50,314 bases of DNA from Fodinicurvata fenggangensis DSM 21160 (GTDB taxonomy: Bacteria; Pseudomonadota; Alphaproteobacteria; Kiloniellales; DSM-21159). The translations under genes and the position numbers were made by a program. The notes beneath the pieces are model-generated. The model made no database searches and was not told where the DNA came from. It saw only the letters and a program-made list of their open reading frames with translations. Numbering within the stretch: position 1 is the first letter of the stretch; every line of letters starts with the position of its first letter. Location: the NCBI RefSeq assembly GCF_000686045.1, contig NZ_JMLV01000018.1, positions 1 through 50,314 on the forward strand, written 5' to 3'. Of the stretch, positions 24,023 to 31,359 are shown one piece after another.

Positions 24023-25288
24023 ATGCGCAAACCGGAGACCATCGAGCGGCTTTACCTGGATTTCGACGGCTTCTTTGCCGCCGTCGAGCAGCAGGCGGAC
24101 AGGCATCTGCGCGGCCGGCCCGTGGGCATCGTTCCCTTCGATGGCACTGACCGGACGACGGTGATCGCCTGCTCACGGGAAGCCAAGGCGCAGGGCGTCA
24201 AGAACGTCATGCCGGTGCGCGAGGCCCGGCGGCAATGCCCCGGCCTGGTGCTGGTGCCGCAGAAACCGGACCTCTATCGCCGGGCGCACAATGCCCTGCT
24301 CTCGGAAATCGAGACCGTCATTCCCATCGATGCGGCGAAGTCCATCGACGAGTTGACCTGCCGCCTCGATCCGAGTGACCGGCAGGATCCGGCGGATCTG
24401 GCACGCTGGATCAAGGCCGCGATCCGGGACAACATCGGGCCCTGGATCACCTGTTCCATCGGCTTTGCCGCCAATCGGCAGCTGGCGAAGATCGCCTGTA
24501 AGGAAGGCAAGCACGGCAATGGACGTTATGGTGACGGGCTTGCCATCTGGGAACCGGATACCATGCCGGACCCGTTGTTTTCCGTGCCGCTGGACGACAT
24601 TCCGGGCGTTGGCAGCAACATGAGGGCGCGTCTTCAGCGGGCGAACGTCTTTACCACGGAAGAGCTCTACGCCCTGCAGCCCAAGCAGATGCGCAAGCTG
24701 TGGGGCAATGTGACCGGCGAGCGCCTGTGGTACGCGCTGCACGGCTATGACATCCAGGCCCAGCCGGCCGCGCGCGGCATGTTCGGCCACGGCCGCGTCC
24801 TGCCGCCGGAGTCGCGCACGATTGCGGCCGCGCGGGAGATTTCCCGCCTGCTGCTGACCAAGGCGGCACGCCGCCTGCGGCGCGAAAACTACTATGCCGG
24901 CGGGCTCTGGCTCTGGCTGTCGACCCGCAGCGGCACCTGGCTCGGCAAGACAGAGCTGCCCATCGTGCGCGATGACCAGGCGATTCTCTCCGCGCTTTCC
25001 GGCCTCTGGGTCCAGGTGGGAAAGGCCTATCCCCGCGGCGTCATGATCTTCCGCGTGGGCGTGACCCTCTATGACCTCTCGCCCGCGGGGGAGCGTCAGC
25101 TCGACCTGCTGCTGCGCGACGACAGGGTCCGCCAGCGCTGGGAGCACATCAGCCAGGCCATCGATGAACTCAACGCGCGCTATGCCGGCACGGTGGTCAG
25201 CCTGGGCCACTGGAACCCGCCCAAGGGCGGCCACGTGGGGGGCAAGATCAGCTATACGCGCGTGCCCTCGGCGGAGGACTTCTGGTGA
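24023..25288 (+). CDS. Y-family (translesion) DNA polymerase, DinB/UmuC superfamily
   Basis: 421 residues from ATG 24023, preceded by CAGGGA. Error-prone polymerase that copies damaged templates. The palm motifs are intact: YLDFDGFFAAVEQQ (Asp13, Asp15) and SIDE (107-110), supplying the metal-binding carboxylates; CSIGFAANRQLAKIAC corresponds to the conserved G-x-x-x-N-K-x-L-A-K segment, and DDIPGVGSNMRARL is the helix-hairpin-helix of the thumb. It is neither a typical dinB (no C-terminal little-finger match visible) nor part of an imuA-imuB-dnaE2 cassette. A LexA box precedes it, and a zinc-ribbon gene overlaps its 3' end by 4 bases. Confidence 0.88.
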   Translation: MRKPETIERLYLDFDGFFAAVEQQADRHLRGRPVGIVPFDGTDRTTVIACSREAKAQGVKNVMPVREARRQCPGLVLVPQKPDLYRRAHNALLSEIETVIPIDAAKSIDELTCRLDPSDRQDPADLARWIKAAIRDNIGPWITCSIGFAANRQLAKIACKEGKHGNGRYGDGLAIWEPDTMPDPLFSVPLDDIPGVGSNMRARLQRANVFTTEELYALQPKQMRKLWGNVTGERLWYALHGYDIQAQPAARGMFGHGRVLPPESRTIAAAREISRLLLTKAARRLRRENYYAGGLWLWLSTRSGTWLGKTELPIVRDDQAILSALSGLWVQVGKAYPRGVMIFRVGVTLYDLSPAGERQLDLLLRDDRVRQRWEHISQAIDELNARYAGTVVSLGHWNPPKGGHVGGKISYTRVPSAEDFW

Positions 25289-25539
25289 GCGGCTGGAAAG
25301 AGAACATCCGTGTCGGTGACCTGGCCGACGAACAGAAGCTGGAGGCACGCTGCCGCAAATGCGGGCATAGCCATTACCTGACGCGTGCGCTCATCTGTGT
25401 GTCGCCGGAGCGGGAATTCCTGTCCATCGCCGAGCTGGAGCAGGAGACGCTGTGCAAGGCCCGCGGCTGCCGCGGCCGGGTGCGGCTGTCCCTGGTGCGC
25501 CAGGACGACCTGAGCGGCTTCGTCGGGGGCTTGGCGTGA
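25285..25539 (+). CDS. Small zinc-ribbon protein coupled to the Y-family polymerase
   Basis: 84 residues starting at GTG 25285, which overlaps the polymerase stop (GTGA). CRKCGHSHYLTRALI and a later CKARGCRGRV give two Cys pairs in a zinc-ribbon arrangement; a basic end of the ribbon follows. The tight coupling places it in the same SOS transcript and suggests it assists the polymerase, for example through DNA or protein binding. That role is inferred; the family has no assigned function that I know of. Confidence 0.75.
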   Translation: MSGWKENIRVGDLADEQKLEARCRKCGHSHYLTRALICVSPEREFLSIAELEQETLCKARGCRGRVRLSLVRQDDLSGFVGGLA

Positions 25540-25646
25540 TCCCTGGACCCTTATGACGGCGGTGCAGTCATTCTGGACTGCAGGCAAGGCTTGGCTGGTG
25601 TTTGCCCTGCGTTAGACTGTTGAAGTCTTACTGAACAGGGGGTTCC

Positions 25647-25997
25647 ATGAAAGTCGTGAGAGCGTGTTTGCTGGCCGCGCCGGTTCTTCTGGCGGGTCCT
25701 GTGGCTCAGGCCGGGGCGTTGTCGATCCATGATGCCGAGGAGGCCGGCTTCGAGCCGGATCAACAGCAGCACTACCAGATGATCGGGGCGGAGGACGGTT
25801 GGAGCGGCCGCTGGGCCGGAGAGAGCGTGGAGCTATATGAGTACGCGGACGCCGCTTCCGTGAATGCGGCCGTCTTCGAGTCAGCCGTGGCGCCGGGTAA
25901 TCCCTCCGGCTGGGTGGCGCTCTGCGAGGTCGGGAACCTGCTGATGCTCAGCAAAGGCGAAGAGGCCTGTGCCGCGCTGGAGGCGCTGTCCCGATAG
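25647..25997 (+). CDS. Secreted hypothetical protein
   Basis: 116 residues with a signal peptide ending near VAQAGA (MKVVRACLLAAPVLLAGP at the start), so probably periplasmic. The mature part is acidic and contains two cysteines (ALCEVGN and EEACAAL) that may form a disulfide. Not recognised. AGGGGG precedes the ATG. It stands alone between the polymerase pair and the GntR regulator, with a ~100-base upstream region that could hold its promoter. Confidence 0.65.
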   Translation: MKVVRACLLAAPVLLAGPVAQAGALSIHDAEEAGFEPDQQQHYQMIGAEDGWSGRWAGESVELYEYADAASVNAAVFESAVAPGNPSGWVALCEVGNLLMLSKGEEACAALEALSR

Positions 25998-26088
25998 GTC
26001 CGCTCGTCCCGAATTGCCTGTTTCCCTTAGCCGGCATCGTGCTTATACCTTGTGAGAATTGAAATTTTGCAAGGGAGGAGCGGCCAAG

Positions 26089-26787
26089 ATGGCGGCCGTG
26101 GAGATGGACCAGACGGAGTCCCAGGAAGGGAGCGGTCCCGCCAGGACCGAAAGCCTGGCCGAGCGCGCCTATCGCCTGCTGGAGGAACAGATCGTCACAT
26201 TGCAGCTGCAGCCCGGGCAGGTCGTTTCGGAAACGGAACTGAGCCAGTCCCTGGGCGTTTCGCGCACGCCGCTGCGTCAGGCCCTGCAGCGGCTGGCCAG
26301 CGACAACCTGGTGGTGATGATGCCGCGCCGCGGCCTGTTCATCAGCGAAATCCACCTGGGCGACCACCTGAGCCTGCTGGAAACGCGCCGTGTGCTGGAT
26401 GGCCTGCTGGTGTCCAGTGCCGCCAGGCGTGTCCTGCCGCGCCACAGCCGGGCGATGCAGGACTGTGCCGAGGCCATGCGCCGGGCCGCGCGCGCGGAGG
26501 ACACGGAGGCCTTCATGCGCGCGGACAAGCACTTCGACGGCCTGCTGATCGAGGCCGCGCGCAATCGCTTCGCCGCGGCTGCGGCCACCCCTCTACATGT
26601 CCATTGCCGTCGCTTCTGGTACCTGCATCGTGTGGACAGCCACCTTCAGCAGGCGGCCAGGCTGCACTGTGCGCTGATCGAGGCTGTTGCGGCGGGGCAA
26701 GCGGCGGCGGCCGAAGCGGCCAGCCACGCCCTGATCGACTATCTGCTGGAACTGTCCCAGCAGGCTCTGGGCGTGGAGCAGGCGTAA
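26089..26787 (+). CDS. GntR-family transcriptional regulator, FCD (FadR/VanR) subfamily
   Basis: 232 residues from ATG 26089. Winged helix at residues ~22-90 (SLAERAYRLLEEQIVTLQLQ, then SETELSQSLGVSRTPLRQAL), followed by an all-helical FCD ligand domain with candidate metal ligands in DKHFD, HVHCRRFW and LHCALI. A frame from TTG 26059 adds 10 residues, but a strong SD (GGGAGGAG, 26072-26079) lies inside that extension and fixes the start at 26089. It probably controls the lyase gene downstream through the palindrome at 26827-26840; the ligand is likely the substrate of that pathway. Confidence 0.88.
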   Translation: MAAVEMDQTESQEGSGPARTESLAERAYRLLEEQIVTLQLQPGQVVSETELSQSLGVSRTPLRQALQRLASDNLVVMMPRRGLFISEIHLGDHLSLLETRRVLDGLLVSSAARRVLPRHSRAMQDCAEAMRRAARAEDTEAFMRADKHFDGLLIEAARNRFAAAAATPLHVHCRRFWYLHRVDSHLQQAARLHCALIEAVAAGQAAAAEAASHALIDYLLELSQQALGVEQA

Positions 26788-26826
26788 ACCGTACCCCCAG
26801 TGGCTGTGGTGCTTTCCACTTGATTT

Positions 26827-26840
26827 GATTGTATACAATC
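26827..26840. promoter_or_regulatory. GntR-type operator, perfect palindrome GATTGTATACAATC
   Basis: A 14-bp perfect dyad in the 91-base gap between the GntR gene and the lyase gene. TTGTATACAA is the classic core recognised by FCD-type GntR regulators. The TATACA core doubles as a plausible -10 element, so binding would repress the lyase promoter. Confidence 0.8.
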
Positions 26841-26878
26841 GCTACCCCTAGAGAACTTCATACAGGGAGGAGACACGC

Positions 26879-27790
26879 ATGAATAGCGACTGGACCGGTG
26901 TTTTTCCGGCCGTGACGACAAAGTTCCATGCCGACGAAAGCCTCGACATGGGGGAGATGGAGAAGAACTTCCGCGCTCAGGTGGATGCCGGGGTGGACGG
27001 CCTGATCGTCTGTGGCTCGCTGGGCGAGGCGAGCACGCTGGAGCCCGACGAGAAGCTGGAGATCGCGGCCCTGGCCCAGAAGGTCAGCGGCGGCCGGGTG
27101 CCGGTCCTGCTGACCGTTTCCGAACGGCGCACGCGCACGGCCTGTGACGTGGCGGCCCGGGCCGAGGCCCAGGGGATCGACGGACTGATGGTCCTGCCGG
27201 GCATGCAGTACGTTTCGGACGCTCGCGAGACGCTGGCCCACCTGCGGGCCGTGGCGGACGCCTCGAAACTGCCCATCATGGTCTACAACAATCCCGTCGC
27301 CTACAAGGTGGATGTCAGCGTGGAGATGTTCGCGGAACTGGCCGAGAACGAGCGCTTCGTCGCCATCAAGGAATCCTCCGACGACGTGCGCCGGGTGACG
27401 CGCATCATCAACGCCATGGGCGATCGCTACCGCATCTTCTGCGGGGTCGACAACCTGGCGCTGGAAGCCCTGATGATGGGTGCGGATGGTTGGGTCGCCG
27501 GCCTGGTGGATGCCTTCCCCGCGGAAACGGTGGCCATCTATCAGCTCTTCAAGGCCGGGCGCATCGAGGAGGCGCGCGAGATCTATCGCTGGTTCGTGCC
27601 ATTGCTGGAATTGGATGTCTCGACCAAGCTGGTCCAGAACATCAAGCTGGCCGAGACCAAGGTCGGCCTGGGCACCGAGCATGTGCGCGCACCGCGCCTG
27701 CCGCTGGTTGGCGAGGAACGGGCCCATGTGGAGGCCGTGATCGATGCCGCGCTGAAACGGCGCCCGAGCCTGCCGAAGCTGGCGGCGTAA
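26879..27790 (+). CDS. DHDPS/N-acetylneuraminate lyase family aldolase or dehydratase
   Basis: 303 residues, a class I (Schiff-base) TIM-barrel enzyme. Visible are GSLGE (46-50, the GTTGE-type carboxylate-binding loop), Tyr136 in MVYNNP and the Schiff-base Lys164 in AIKESS. The pattern WTGVFPAVTTKF and ADGWVAGLVDAFP resembles catabolic members, especially pyrroline-4-hydroxy-2-carboxylate deaminases of hydroxyproline degradation, more than biosynthetic DapA. Control by a GntR/FCD regulator also points to catabolism. The exact substrate cannot be settled, and no other hydroxyproline genes are nearby. An AGGGAGGAG SD precedes the ATG. Confidence 0.85.
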   Translation: MNSDWTGVFPAVTTKFHADESLDMGEMEKNFRAQVDAGVDGLIVCGSLGEASTLEPDEKLEIAALAQKVSGGRVPVLLTVSERRTRTACDVAARAEAQGIDGLMVLPGMQYVSDARETLAHLRAVADASKLPIMVYNNPVAYKVDVSVEMFAELAENERFVAIKESSDDVRRVTRIINAMGDRYRIFCGVDNLALEALMMGADGWVAGLVDAFPAETVAIYQLFKAGRIEEAREIYRWFVPLLELDVSTKLVQNIKLAETKVGLGTEHVRAPRLPLVGEERAHVEAVIDAALKRRPSLPKLAA

Positions 27791-27817
27791 CTTTCGGAAT
27801 CCGGGAAATCGGGGGGA

Positions 27818-29032
27818 TCAGGCGGACGCCGAGGCGGCGGCCTGTTCCTTCTGTTCCTTGAGGATCTGCGAGCGGCGCTTCTTCTGGCTGTCGCTCTTCA
27901 ACTGGCCACAGGCGGCGAAGATGTCGCGGCCGCGCGGCATGCGGATCGGCGCGGAATAGCCGAGTTCGGCCATGCGGTCGGAAAAGGCCTCGATGGCTTC
28001 CCACGACGAGCACTCGTAGGACGTGCCCGGCCAGGGATTGAAGGGGATCAGGTTAATCTTGGCCGGAATGTCCTTCAGGATCTCGGCCAGGCGCTCGGCT
28101 TCTTCCAGGGAATCGTTCACGCCGTCGATCATCACGTATTCGAAGGTGATGCGCCGGGCGTTGTGAACGCCGGGATAATTGCGGCAGGCGTCCAGCAGGT
28201 CCTTTAGCGGATATTTCTTGTTGAGCGGGACCAGTTCGTTGCGTGTCTCGTCGTCGGTGGCATGCAATGAGACCGCCAGGTTGACCCCGATCTCCTCGCC
28301 GCAGCGCTGCATCATCGGCACGACGCCCGAGGTGGACAGCGTGATGCGCCGGCGCGAGAAGGCCAGCCCATGGGAATCGGTGGCGATCTTCAGGGCCGTG
28401 GCCACGTTGTCGTAGTTATACAGCGGTTCGCCCATGCCCATCATGACGATGTTGGTCAGGCGGCGGCCTTCCTTGGGCGAGGGCCACTCGTCCAGGGTGT
28501 CGCGGGCCAGCATGATCTGTCCCAGGACTTCGCCGGCGCTGAGATTGCGCACCAGGCGCTGGGTGCCGGTGTGGCAGAAGCTGCAGGTCAGCGTGCAGCC
28601 CACCTGGCTGGAAACGCAGAGCGTGCCGCGGTCCTCTTCGGGGATGAAGACCATCTCGGCCTCGTTGCCGTCGGCAAAGCGCAACAGCCACTTCTGCGTG
28701 CCGTCGCTGGAGACCTGATGCGATGTTACGGCGGGGCGGCCCACCGTCATGCGTTGCGCCAGCTTCTCGCGGAAGGTCTTGGACAGCGAAGACATCTGAG
28801 CGAAGTCCGTGGCCCCGCGATGGTAGAGCCAATGCCAAAGCTGCTTGGCCCGGAACTTCGGCTCGTCCAGTTCGACAACAGCTGCCTCCAGCTGATCGTA
28901 GGGCAGGCCGATCAACTCGCGTGGCACCGCGTTCAGGTCGGAGCCCTCCTGTCGGGCCTCAGCCGCCTGGTTTCGCGCAGGGGACCGGGAGGCCCCTTCG
29001 CTTGGGGCAGCTGTTTCAGGCTGTGTGTTCAT
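27818..29032 (-). CDS. rlmN: 23S rRNA/tRNA adenine-C2 methyltransferase RlmN
   Basis: 404 residues. Radical SAM enzyme that makes m2A2503 in 23S rRNA and m2A37 in some tRNAs. The iron-sulfur motif C146-x3-C150-x2-C153 ([12 protein letters not shown]), the first catalytic Cys139 ([10 protein letters not shown]) and the C-terminal catalytic Cys in DIFAACGQL are all present. The first ~35 residues are a low-complexity polar extension. The gene is convergent with the lyase gene, 27 bases apart. Confidence 0.96.
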   Translation of the reverse strand: MNTQPETAAPSEGASRSPARNQAAEARQEGSDLNAVPRELIGLPYDQLEAAVVELDEPKFRAKQLWHWLYHRGATDFAQMSSLSKTFREKLAQRMTVGRPAVTSHQVSSDGTQKWLLRFADGNEAEMVFIPEEDRGTLCVSSQVGCTLTCSFCHTGTQRLVRNLSAGEVLGQIMLARDTLDEWPSPKEGRRLTNIVMMGMGEPLYNYDNVATALKIATDSHGLAFSRRRITLSTSGVVPMMQRCGEEIGVNLAVSLHATDDETRNELVPLNKKYPLKDLLDACRNYPGVHNARRITFEYVMIDGVNDSLEEAERLAEILKDIPAKINLIPFNPWPGTSYECSSWEAIEAFSDRMAELGYSAPIRMPRGRDIFAACGQLKSDSQKKRRSQILKEQKEQAAASASA

Positions 29033-29091
29033 GGGCCCTACCTACGCTTCCGCTGGCCCGCATTCAAGGCCTACCGGCTGCAGGGCAGCTG

Positions 29092-29634
29092 TCAGGAGTC
29101 CGGGCAGCTGTTCTGCATGGCCTGGTACGAGGCGGTAAATCCGCGCAGGGAGTAGGTGTCCGTGGTCTCTGTGCCGCGATTCGAGGTGCCCTTGACGACC
29201 ATTTCCAGCCCGCTCTTCATGGACTCGATCATCTCGGCGTCCGCGTCGGGCTCGTTGGGCAGCCAGGCGGCATCGTCCTGGGTGAAGAAGCGGAACTGCT
29301 CGCTGCCGTCCAGGGTGACCTCGACGGCGCTGTCCTCCTCGAAGGTATAGCCGGCAATGAAGGAGACCTCCGGATCGCGGTTGTCGGCGGGCCTGAGCGT
29401 TACGATAGCAAAGGCATTGCCGCGCCGCGTGTAGTTGCCTTCCGAATTCGTCGGCACGCTGGCAACGAAGCAAACCGGATTGCCGTTCTCCGTCGTGGAA
29501 TAGGCCGACCAGTCCCGATAATCCCCGATTCGCTTGACCGACTGGGCAGCGGCACCGGTCGCAAGGCTGGCTGTGGCCAGGGCCAGTACGGCTAGGGTGA
29601 GTATGCTGTTCCGTAGTCTCGCAGTAATCATCAT
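29092..29634 (-). CDS. IalB (invasion-associated locus B) family periplasmic protein
   Basis: 180 residues with a signal peptide ending at GAAAQ. The IalB fold pattern is clear: YRDWSAYST, VCFVASVPTNSEG, RGNAFAIVTLRP, EVSFIAGYTFEE, FFTQDDAAWLP and KGTSNRGTETTDTYSLRGFT, plus paired cysteines (VCFVAS and NSCPDS). The family is common in alphaproteobacteria, usually as an envelope or stress-related protein; the virulence name comes from Bartonella and does not imply pathogenicity here. It lies upstream of rlmN on the same strand, 59 bases away. Confidence 0.85.
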   Translation of the reverse strand: MMITARLRNSILTLAVLALATASLATGAAAQSVKRIGDYRDWSAYSTTENGNPVCFVASVPTNSEGNYTRRGNAFAIVTLRPADNRDPEVSFIAGYTFEEDSAVEVTLDGSEQFRFFTQDDAAWLPNEPDADAEMIESMKSGLEMVVKGTSNRGTETTDTYSLRGFTASYQAMQNSCPDS

Positions 29635-29989
29635 GATGCCTGTTCCGGTCTATCGGCCTTCATATACCAGGACACTTCTCACCCAAGGTTTGGATGCTTC
29701 GGCGCGCGAGCGCAAGCCCTTTCGGTGTTCTGCCAAAATGAAGCCAAATTTCAACCAGCCTGCAAGCCTTCTTGCCTAAAATGCCGTCCAAGTTCGATTC
29801 TCCGGCTTTTCGGCCGGGAACGAAAAATCTTCAACTTCGGTGCTGCCGCAACTGATCCAGGCCCGTCGCCCGGGCGTAGAAACCAGCATGGAAGCGAGCC
29901 TCGATATACTGGATCGGCCGAAAGAGCGCGTGCGGGACGGGGGCAAGCCGGCGGTTGCGGCGGCGGCTGGAATAGATTTTCATGGCAGC
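29635..29989. other. Intergenic region between the IalB-like gene and the ECF sigma gene
   Basis: About 355 bases separating divergent genes. It contains an ECF-type promoter candidate (29853-29882). An upstream extension of the sigma factor frame to 29840 runs through part of it but is judged non-coding. Nothing else clear is seen. Confidence 0.5.
29853..29882 (+). promoter_or_regulatory. Candidate ECF11 (RpoE/ChrR-type) autoregulatory promoter
   Basis: TGATCC (29853-29858) followed after 18 bases by TAGAAA (29877-29882) matches, from memory, the -35 and approximate -10 of promoters used by RpoE of Rhodobacter sphaeroides (ECF11). It lies upstream of the sigma gene, as expected for positive autoregulation, and would start transcription near 29888-29892. 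Confidence 0.55.
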
Positions 29990-30571
29990 ATGACCCTTGC
30001 CGATCCCTCTGCCGAAATGCGCCGCGACCACCATGCCGCCCTGATTCGGGCGGTTGCCGGGCATGGTGACCGGACGGCATTCGCAGAGCTGTTCGATCAC
30101 TTTGCGCCGCGCGTGAAATCCTACCTGATCCGGTTGGGTGCCAATGACGGCTTGGCGGAGGAACTGGTCCAGGAAGTCATGATCATGATCTGGCGCAAGG
30201 CGGCAAGCTTCGACCCCGCCCAGGCCAGCGTGAGCACCTGGGTCTTCACCATCGCACGAAACAAGCGGATCGATTCGCTGAGGCGCGATCGGCGCGGAGA
30301 ACTGGACAGCGAGGATCCGGCCCTGCACCCGGAAGCGGAGCCGTCCGCCGACATCAGGGTCGAGGCACGCGAGGACAGCGAACGCATTCGGGCCGCCCTG
30401 GATCAATTGCCGCCCGAACAGGCGGCCTTGATCCGCATGGCCTATTTCGAGGACAAGGCCCACGGCGCCATCGCACTGGAAAGCGAGTTGCCGCTGGGAA
30501 CGGTGAAATCACGCCTGCGCCTGGCCCTTGGACGGCTGCGCAAGGCCCTGAAGGAGGATCACATAGAGTGA
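29990..30571 (+). CDS. ECF RNA polymerase sigma factor (RpoE/ECF11-like)
   Basis: 193 residues from ATG 29990. Region 2 (FDHFAPRVKSYLIRLGAND ... EVMIMIWRKAASFDP, WVFTIARNKRIDSLRRD) and region 4 (LPPEQAALIRMAYFEDKAHG ... LPLGTVKSRLRLAL) are complete. The close match to R. sphaeroides RpoE and the ChrR-like anti-sigma overlapping by 4 bases place it in the singlet-oxygen/photo-oxidative stress group. The reading frame is open to 29840, but the promoter candidate at 29853-29882 would make the upstream ATG 29888 leaderless or untranscribed, so 29990 is preferred; the ribosome binding site there is weak. Confidence 0.9.
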   Translation: MTLADPSAEMRRDHHAALIRAVAGHGDRTAFAELFDHFAPRVKSYLIRLGANDGLAEELVQEVMIMIWRKAASFDPAQASVSTWVFTIARNKRIDSLRRDRRGELDSEDPALHPEAEPSADIRVEAREDSERIRAALDQLPPEQAALIRMAYFEDKAHGAIALESELPLGTVKSRLRLALGRLRKALKEDHIE

Positions 30572-31260
30572 CGTTGCCGGTTCATCATGCACCGGAAGAG
30601 CTGCTGTTCGATTATGCGCGTGGCGCGCTCAATGCGCCTGCGTCTCTGATGATCGAAACGCACCTGGCCCTGGACCCGGAAAGCCGCAGTCATGTGGAAG
30701 ACTATGACTGTATCGGCGGCCTGTTGCTGGAAGACCTGGAGCCGGAACCCGTGAGTTCGGACTGTTTCCAGCATCTCCTGGCGCGACTGGAGCGCGAGAG
30801 CGAAGAGTCTCAACAGGAGCAATCAAGTGACACGCCGGCTGACAGCGCGGGGGATCGCGAAGCGGACAGCCCGCTGCCAAGGCCCTTGCGACGCTACATA
30901 GGCAGCGACCTGGACAGCCTGTCCTGGCGGCGCGTGATCAACGGCCTGGAAGAGGCCGACCTGGACGCCGGCGAAGATGACGGCAAGCAATGGCGCCTAC
31001 GGCTGATGTGGATCGCACCCGATACCAAGATGCCCCGGCATACCCACAAGGGGACCGAATACACCCTTGTGCTGCAGGGCGCCTATCGGGATGAAAACGG
31101 CCGCTATGGCCGCGGTGACATCCAGGTGGCCGATGCGGAGATCGATCATCGGCCCGTGTCCGAGCCGGGCGATCCCTGTCTCTGCCTGGTGCTGACCGAT
31201 GCCCCCTTGCAGTTGACCGGGGCGTTCGGGCGCTTCCTGAACCCCTTCATCCGCTACTGA
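30568..31260 (+). CDS. chrR: ChrR-like anti-sigma factor lacking both N-terminal zinc cysteines
   Basis: 230 residues, GTG start overlapping the sigma stop (GTGA). The N-terminal anti-sigma domain (HHAPEELLFDYARG, residues 6-19) and the C-terminal cupin (MPRHTHKGTEYTLVLQGAYR) align with R. sphaeroides ChrR. Its cupin metal ligands map exactly to His158, His160, Glu164 and His194. In ChrR the anti-sigma domain binds zinc through two His and a HxxxCxxC motif; here the motif reads HLALDPESR, so both cysteines are replaced (Asp36, Ser39). The domain may bind no zinc or a different metal. Sigma inhibition may still work through its helices. Confidence 0.88.
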   Translation: MTLPVHHAPEELLFDYARGALNAPASLMIETHLALDPESRSHVEDYDCIGGLLLEDLEPEPVSSDCFQHLLARLERESEESQQEQSSDTPADSAGDREADSPLPRPLRRYIGSDLDSLSWRRVINGLEEADLDAGEDDGKQWRLRLMWIAPDTKMPRHTHKGTEYTLVLQGAYRDENGRYGRGDIQVADAEIDHRPVSEPGDPCLCLVLTDAPLQLTGAFGRFLNPFIRY

Positions 31261-31359
31261 ATCCGCCTGCGTCCGGACAGGCCGGATGGAAACGCCCGGC
31301 TTAGAAAAGGCGGCTGCCGGTAATGAGTTCTTCACTTCCTGGCAGCTAGCATTCCCGCA

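Noticed and set aside
29840-29989. N-terminal extension of the ECF sigma factor
   Set aside because: The extension has no sigma homology and contains an ECF-type promoter candidate; family length fits the shorter start.
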